Of a stretch of 8,435 nt of DNA, positions 5,682 to 8,435 are shown piece by piece. Every line of letters starts with the position of its first letter. The first letter of the stretch is position 1. Under the pieces are notes generated by a model. It was not told where the DNA came from. It made no database searches and saw only the letters and a list, made by a program, of their open reading frames with translations. The position numbers and the translations under genes are program-made. The DNA is from JAWWBG01 sp033721095 (GTDB lineage Bacteria; Actinomycetota; Nitriliruptoria; Nitriliruptorales; Nitriliruptoraceae), in the NCBI GenBank assembly GCA_033721095.1, contig JAWWBG010000113.1, positions 1 through 8,435 of the forward strand, given 5' to 3'.

Positions 5682-6836
5682 TCAGTGGACGTCGAGGACC
5701 ATCGCGGCCCCCATCCCGCCGCCGGCGCACATGGTGACCACGCCGGTGCCGCCGCCGCGACGCCCAAGCTCGTGAACCAGGGTCGTGGTCAGCTTGGCCC
5801 CGGTCGCAGCCACGGGGTGGCCGAGGGCGACACCGCCGCCGTTCACGTTCACGATGTCCTCGTCGAGCCCCAGCTCCCGTGTGCAGGCCACGGCCATGGA
5901 CGCGAAGGCCTCATTGAGCTCGACCAGGTCGACCTCGTCGATCGGGATCCCGGCCTTCTCGAGCGCCTTCGGGACGGCCAGCGTCGGCGCCAGGCCAGTT
6001 CGGACCGGGTCCACGCCGACCGATGCCCACGACCGGATGGTCGCCAGCGGTTCGAGTCCCCGTTCCTCGGCCCAGCGGGCGCTGGTCACCACGACGGCCG
6101 CGGCGCCATCGTTGAGGCCGGACGAGTTTCCGGCCGTGACCGTGCCGTCCTCGCGAAACGCAGGCGGCAGCGCGGCCAGCTTTCCGGCCGTCGTGTCCCG
6201 CCGTGGCCGTGTGTCCACGTCGAAGGTGACCGTGTCGTCGCCGACCTCGATGTCGATCGGGACGATCTCGTCGGTGAAGCGGCCCTCGTCGATCGCGGCA
6301 ATGGCGCGCCGGTGCGAGCGCAGCGCCCAGGCATCCTGCTCCTCGCGGGAAACGCCGGCAATCCGAGCCGTGTTCTCGCCGACGGTGATGCCCATGTTCA
6401 TGGGCGGCGCGTCGTCGTTGTCGGGATGGGTCAGCGACACCCAGTCGACCTCGCCGTCCATCGTGCGCATCCTCGTGACGGGGGTCTGGCTGATGTTTTC
6501 GACCCCACCCGCGATCGCGACCTCGGACATGCCGGCGGCGATCTGGGCGGCCGCGACCGAGATGGCCGACAGGCTGGTCGCGCAGTGCCGGTTGACGGCC
6601 ATGCCGGGCACGTTGACCAGCCCGAGCTCGTGAGCGGCGTAGCGGCCGATCACGCCGCCGCCGTGCATCACCTCACCGAACACGAGGTCGTCGACCTCGT
6701 CGCCGGTGACACCCGCGCGCTGCATGACTTCGGTGATGACGATGCCCGCGAGTCGCTGCGCCGGGACCATCGCCAGGGGGGTCTTGAACGAGTCGCCGAC
6801 GGCCGTGCGGCAGGCGGCAACGATGACGGCGTCCAT
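5682..6836 (-). CDS. Acetyl-CoA acetyltransferase / 3-ketoacyl-CoA thiolase, 384 aa
   Basis: This is a complete classical thiolase, which splits 3-ketoacyl-CoA with CoA or condenses two acyl-CoA units. Numbered from the chosen start, the nucleophile is Cys85 in NRHCATSLSA, NEAFA is at 308-312, His340 lies in GGGVALGHPVAATG, and the acid/base Cys370 is in TMCAGGGMG. All key residues are present, and the length fits the family (about 380-400). The N-terminus MDAVIVAACRTAVG is the usual thiolase opening. ATG 6836 has GGAGAG 6 bases upstream, so the GTG 13 codons further up is not needed. The nucleophile motif reads ATSLSA rather than the common SGLQA, a subgroup difference. The GNAT gene follows one base downstream, and the amidohydrolase gene is divergent across a short region with a perfect palindrome. 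Chain-length preference cannot be read from the sequence. Confidence 0.93.
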   Translation of the reverse strand: MDAVIVAACRTAVGDSFKTPLAMVPAQRLAGIVITEVMQRAGVTGDEVDDLVFGEVMHGGGVIGRYAAHELGLVNVPGMAVNRHCATSLSAISVAAAQIAAGMSEVAIAGGVENISQTPVTRMRTMDGEVDWVSLTHPDNDDAPPMNMGITVGENTARIAGVSREEQDAWALRSHRRAIAAIDEGRFTDEIVPIDIEVGDDTVTFDVDTRPRRDTTAGKLAALPPAFREDGTVTAGNSSGLNDGAAAVVVTSARWAEERGLEPLATIRSWASVGVDPVRTGLAPTLAVPKALEKAGIPIDEVDLVELNEAFASMAVACTRELGLDEDIVNVNGGGVALGHPVAATGAKLTTTLVHELGRRGGGTGVVTMCAGGGMGAAMVLDVH

Positions 6837-6873
6837 GCTCGGCTCTCCGGGGACGTTCGCGAGGCCACGACCC

Positions 6874-6901
6874 ACACTACCCTGACACGAGTGTCAGGGA
6901 A
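6874..6901 (-). promoter_or_regulatory. Candidate thiolase promoter with the palindrome in its spacer
   Basis: On the minus strand TTCCCT (6896-6901) and TAGTGT (6874-6879) are 16 bases apart. The -10 fits TAnnnT and the -35 is a weak match. The spacer is almost wholly the palindrome, so a bound repressor would block polymerase. RNA would start near 6867, leaving a leader of about 30 bases that contains the GGAGAG site. Confidence 0.35.
6880..6899. repeat. Perfect 20-bp palindrome, probable TetR-type operator
   Basis: CCCTGACAC (6880-6888) and GTGTCAGGG (6891-6899) are perfect 9-bp inverted arms around GA. The site lies between the divergent thiolase and amidohydrolase genes, 43 bases from the thiolase start. 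Short, tight palindromes of the TGACAC-nn-GTGTCA kind are typical of TetR-family operators near acyl-CoA genes in actinobacteria. No TetR gene is in the window, so the regulator must be encoded elsewhere. Confidence 0.7.
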
Positions 6902-6955
6902 CGTTGAGCAGCGGCCGAAATGCCGAACTCACCGTCTGATCGGGAGCGCCGTTTC

Positions 6956-8239
6956 ATGGTCCAGGCCGAAGACCTCATCCTCGTCAGCGTCGATGACCAC
7001 GTCGTCGAGCCGCCCAACATGTTCGACAACCACCTGCCGGACAAGTGGAAGGACAAGGCGCCGGTCTTCCTCACCAAGGACGACGGCACGCAGGTCTGGC
7101 GCTACGAGGGTGCAGAGATCCCCAACATCGGCCTCAACGCGGTCGCCGGCCGGCCGCCCGAGGAGTGGGGAATGGAGCCGGCCTCCCTCGAGGAGATCCG
7201 CGAGGGCTGCTACGACCCCGACAAGCGCGTCCTCGACATGAACCTCAATGGGACGCTCGGGTCGATGAGCTTCCCGTCGTTCGTCCAGTTCTGTGGGCAG
7301 TTGTTCTCGCGCACCGAGGACAAGGAGCAGGCGCTGGCGATGGTGCAGGCCTACAACGACTGGCACATCGATGAGTGGGCTGGCAGTCACCCCGAGCGCT
7401 TCATCCCACTCGCAATCCCACCGATCTGGGACGCCGAGACCATGGCTGGCGAGATCCGCCGCGTGGCGGCCAAGGGCTGCCGGGCCATGACGTTCAGCGA
7501 GAACCCCTCGAAGCTCGGGTGGCCGTCGTTTCATTCGGACGCCTGGGACCCGATGTGGCAGGCCGCATCCGAGGAGGGCGTCGTGCTGTGCCTGCACATC
7601 GGCTCGTCCTCGTCGGTGCCTTTCACGGCGCCGGACGCGCCCATCGATGTCCTTGTGCACATGACGCCGATGAACTCGATGCTCGCCGGATCTGACCTGC
7701 TGTGGTCGCCGGTCCTGCGCAAGTTCCCGGACCTCAAGTTCGCCCTGTCCGAGGGCGGCATCGGCTGGGTGCCCTACTTCCTCGAGCGGGCTGACTACAC
7801 CTACCAGCACCACTCGCCCTGGACCGGCCAGGACTTCGGCGACAAGTTGCCCTCGCAGGTCTTCCTCGAGCACGTCTGGGTGTGCTTCATCGACGACGGC
7901 AACGGCATCGACTTCCGCGACAAGATCGGCGTCGACAACATCATGTGGGAGTGCGACTACCCGCATTCGGACTCCTCCTGGCCACAGTCGCCCGAGCTCG
8001 CGGCCAAGCAGCTGGCCGGCGTGTCGAAGCAGGACACCGACCAGATCACGCACCTCAACGCCATGAAGCTGTTCGACTGGGATCCGTTCAGCATCCGGCC
8101 GCGAGAGCAGTGCACGGCTGGTGAGCTGCGCAAGGAAGCCGAGGGGGTGGATCCGACGACGAAGGGTCGCGGCCGCAAGGACAGCGTCGGCACCGGCGCC
8201 GACACGCTCAACAAGGTCGTCGGAGCAACCAAGGGCTGA
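6956..8239 (+). CDS. Amidohydrolase family 2 protein (metal-dependent hydrolase/decarboxylase), 427 aa
   Basis: Amidohydrolase-2 proteins are TIM-barrel metalloenzymes that hydrolyse or decarboxylate aromatic and other substrates (the ACMSD group). Numbered from the chosen start, likely metal or active-site residues are the N-terminal motif SVDDHVVEP (11-19, with Asp14, His15, Glu18), His214 in CLHIGSSSS, Glu266 in ALSEGGIGW and Asp334 in MWECDYPHSDSSWP. The order and spacing fit the family. The long insert between the first motif and the barrel, with MNLNGTLGSMSFPSF, is common in actinobacterial members. The last about 45 residues (after DPFSIRP) are charged and Gly/Lys-rich and probably form a tail outside the barrel. 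ATG 6956 is preferred because GGGAG lies 9 bases upstream and the conserved motif starts soon after. An in-frame ATG at 6920 would add 12 residues. The substrate is unknown. The next gene starts 25 bases downstream. Confidence 0.88.
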   Translation: MVQAEDLILVSVDDHVVEPPNMFDNHLPDKWKDKAPVFLTKDDGTQVWRYEGAEIPNIGLNAVAGRPPEEWGMEPASLEEIREGCYDPDKRVLDMNLNGTLGSMSFPSFVQFCGQLFSRTEDKEQALAMVQAYNDWHIDEWAGSHPERFIPLAIPPIWDAETMAGEIRRVAAKGCRAMTFSENPSKLGWPSFHSDAWDPMWQAASEEGVVLCLHIGSSSSVPFTAPDAPIDVLVHMTPMNSMLAGSDLLWSPVLRKFPDLKFALSEGGIGWVPYFLERADYTYQHHSPWTGQDFGDKLPSQVFLEHVWVCFIDDGNGIDFRDKIGVDNIMWECDYPHSDSSWPQSPELAAKQLAGVSKQDTDQITHLNAMKLFDWDPFSIRPREQCTAGELRKEAEGVDPTTKGRGRKDSVGTGADTLNKVVGATKG

Positions 8240-8264
8240 GTGAGCGCGGCCAGGGGCCAAAGCC

Positions 8265-8435
8265 ATGACGACGACGCCCGAGCTCGATCGGCCCACCGAC
8301 GACTTCCAGATGCCGGGCGTGCCCGACATGCGGGACCCGTACCCGGGCCTGATGGCGGCCGCCCTCGAACATCCGGTCCAGCACCTCGGGGCCATGCAGC
8401 TGTACGCGATGCCGGGCGAGCACGACGTCTACCTC
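8265..8435 (+). CDS. N-terminal fragment of the next gene, possibly cytochrome P450, 3' end outside window
   Basis: A frame opens at ATG 8265 and runs to the window edge without a stop (57 residues). It starts MTTTPELDRPTDDF, followed by PDMRDPYPGLMAAALEHPVQ and then GAMQLYAMPGEHDVYL. A D-P-Y-P motif, a helix, 'HPV', and then a strand ending near 'DVYL' resembles the start of actinobacterial cytochrome P450s (DPYP..., then PV..., then W-V-V-T strand), but the heme region is not in view. AGGGG lies 8 bases before the ATG. It is probably co-transcribed with the amidohydrolase gene. The family call is tentative; that the frame is coding is more secure. Confidence 0.6.
   Translation, partial: MTTTPELDRPTDDFQMPGVPDMRDPYPGLMAAALEHPVQHLGAMQLYAMPGEHDVYL

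Noticed and set aside
5681..5767. N-terminal extension of the second GNAT protein up to 5767
   Set aside because: It overlaps the thiolase C-terminus, is Ala/Pro/Trp-rich without GNAT character, and needs a TTG start. The one-base TGA-G-ATG junction is a better start.
5643..7241. A 532-codon plus-strand open frame
   Set aside because: It runs antisense to the thiolase and then out of frame through the amidohydrolase gene. The composition is that of a GC-rich shadow frame and there is no family motif.
6929..8395. A 488-codon minus-strand open frame
   Set aside because: It lies fully antisense to the amidohydrolase, which has clear catalytic motifs. The minus-strand product is Val/Arg/Asp-rich and featureless.

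Overview
The window is GC-rich and densely coded, with mixed ATG/GTG starts. It is dominated by acyl-CoA enzymes (thiolases, a crotonase), an AurF-type di-iron protein and an amidohydrolase-2 protein. This combination suggests an Actinomycetota chromosome, and an Acidimicrobiia-like or other environmental actinobacterium seems most likely. That placement is inferred from style and gene content; no rRNA or marker gene is present. I see no tRNA, rRNA, CRISPR array, insertion sequence or phage gene.

Layout. (1) 1-157: the C-terminal tail of an SCPx/lipid-transfer-type thiolase, ending head-to-head with a membrane-anchored hypothetical gene (170-730, minus), with a small hairpin at the junction. 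(2) 731-1005: a non-coding gap, then a plus-strand pair: a three-helix membrane protein with a PycTM/SLATT-like layout (1006-1446) and a 46-residue Pro/charged-rich mini-ORF (1458-1598) whose ribosome-binding site overlaps the previous stop codon. (3) 4237 down to 1677 on the minus strand: a probable operon of an AurF-family di-iron oxygenase, a GNAT acetyltransferase with an N-terminal Cys2His2-like module, and an enoyl-CoA hydratase/isomerase. (4) 4340-5092: a MerR-family regulator divergent from the AurF gene. Their shared intergenic region holds a good sigma70-like promoter and a 13-bp inverted repeat. (5) 6836 down to 5096 on the minus strand: a complete thiolase and a second GNAT protein, one base apart. 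(6) 6956-8239: an amidohydrolase-2-family protein divergent from the thiolase, with a perfect 20-bp palindrome between them. It is followed by the start of another gene (8265 to the window end), possibly a cytochrome P450.

Together the genes look like parts of accessory catabolism (acyl-CoA chain breakdown, hydrolysis, oxygenation) arranged as two divergent, locally regulated units. The MerR protein is the obvious candidate to control the AurF-GNAT-crotonase operon. The palindrome between thiolase and amidohydrolase looks like a TetR-type operator, but no TetR gene is visible here. No clearly new defence or mobile system is proven. The least explained parts are the PycTM-like membrane protein with its mini-ORF partner and the two operator-like repeats.
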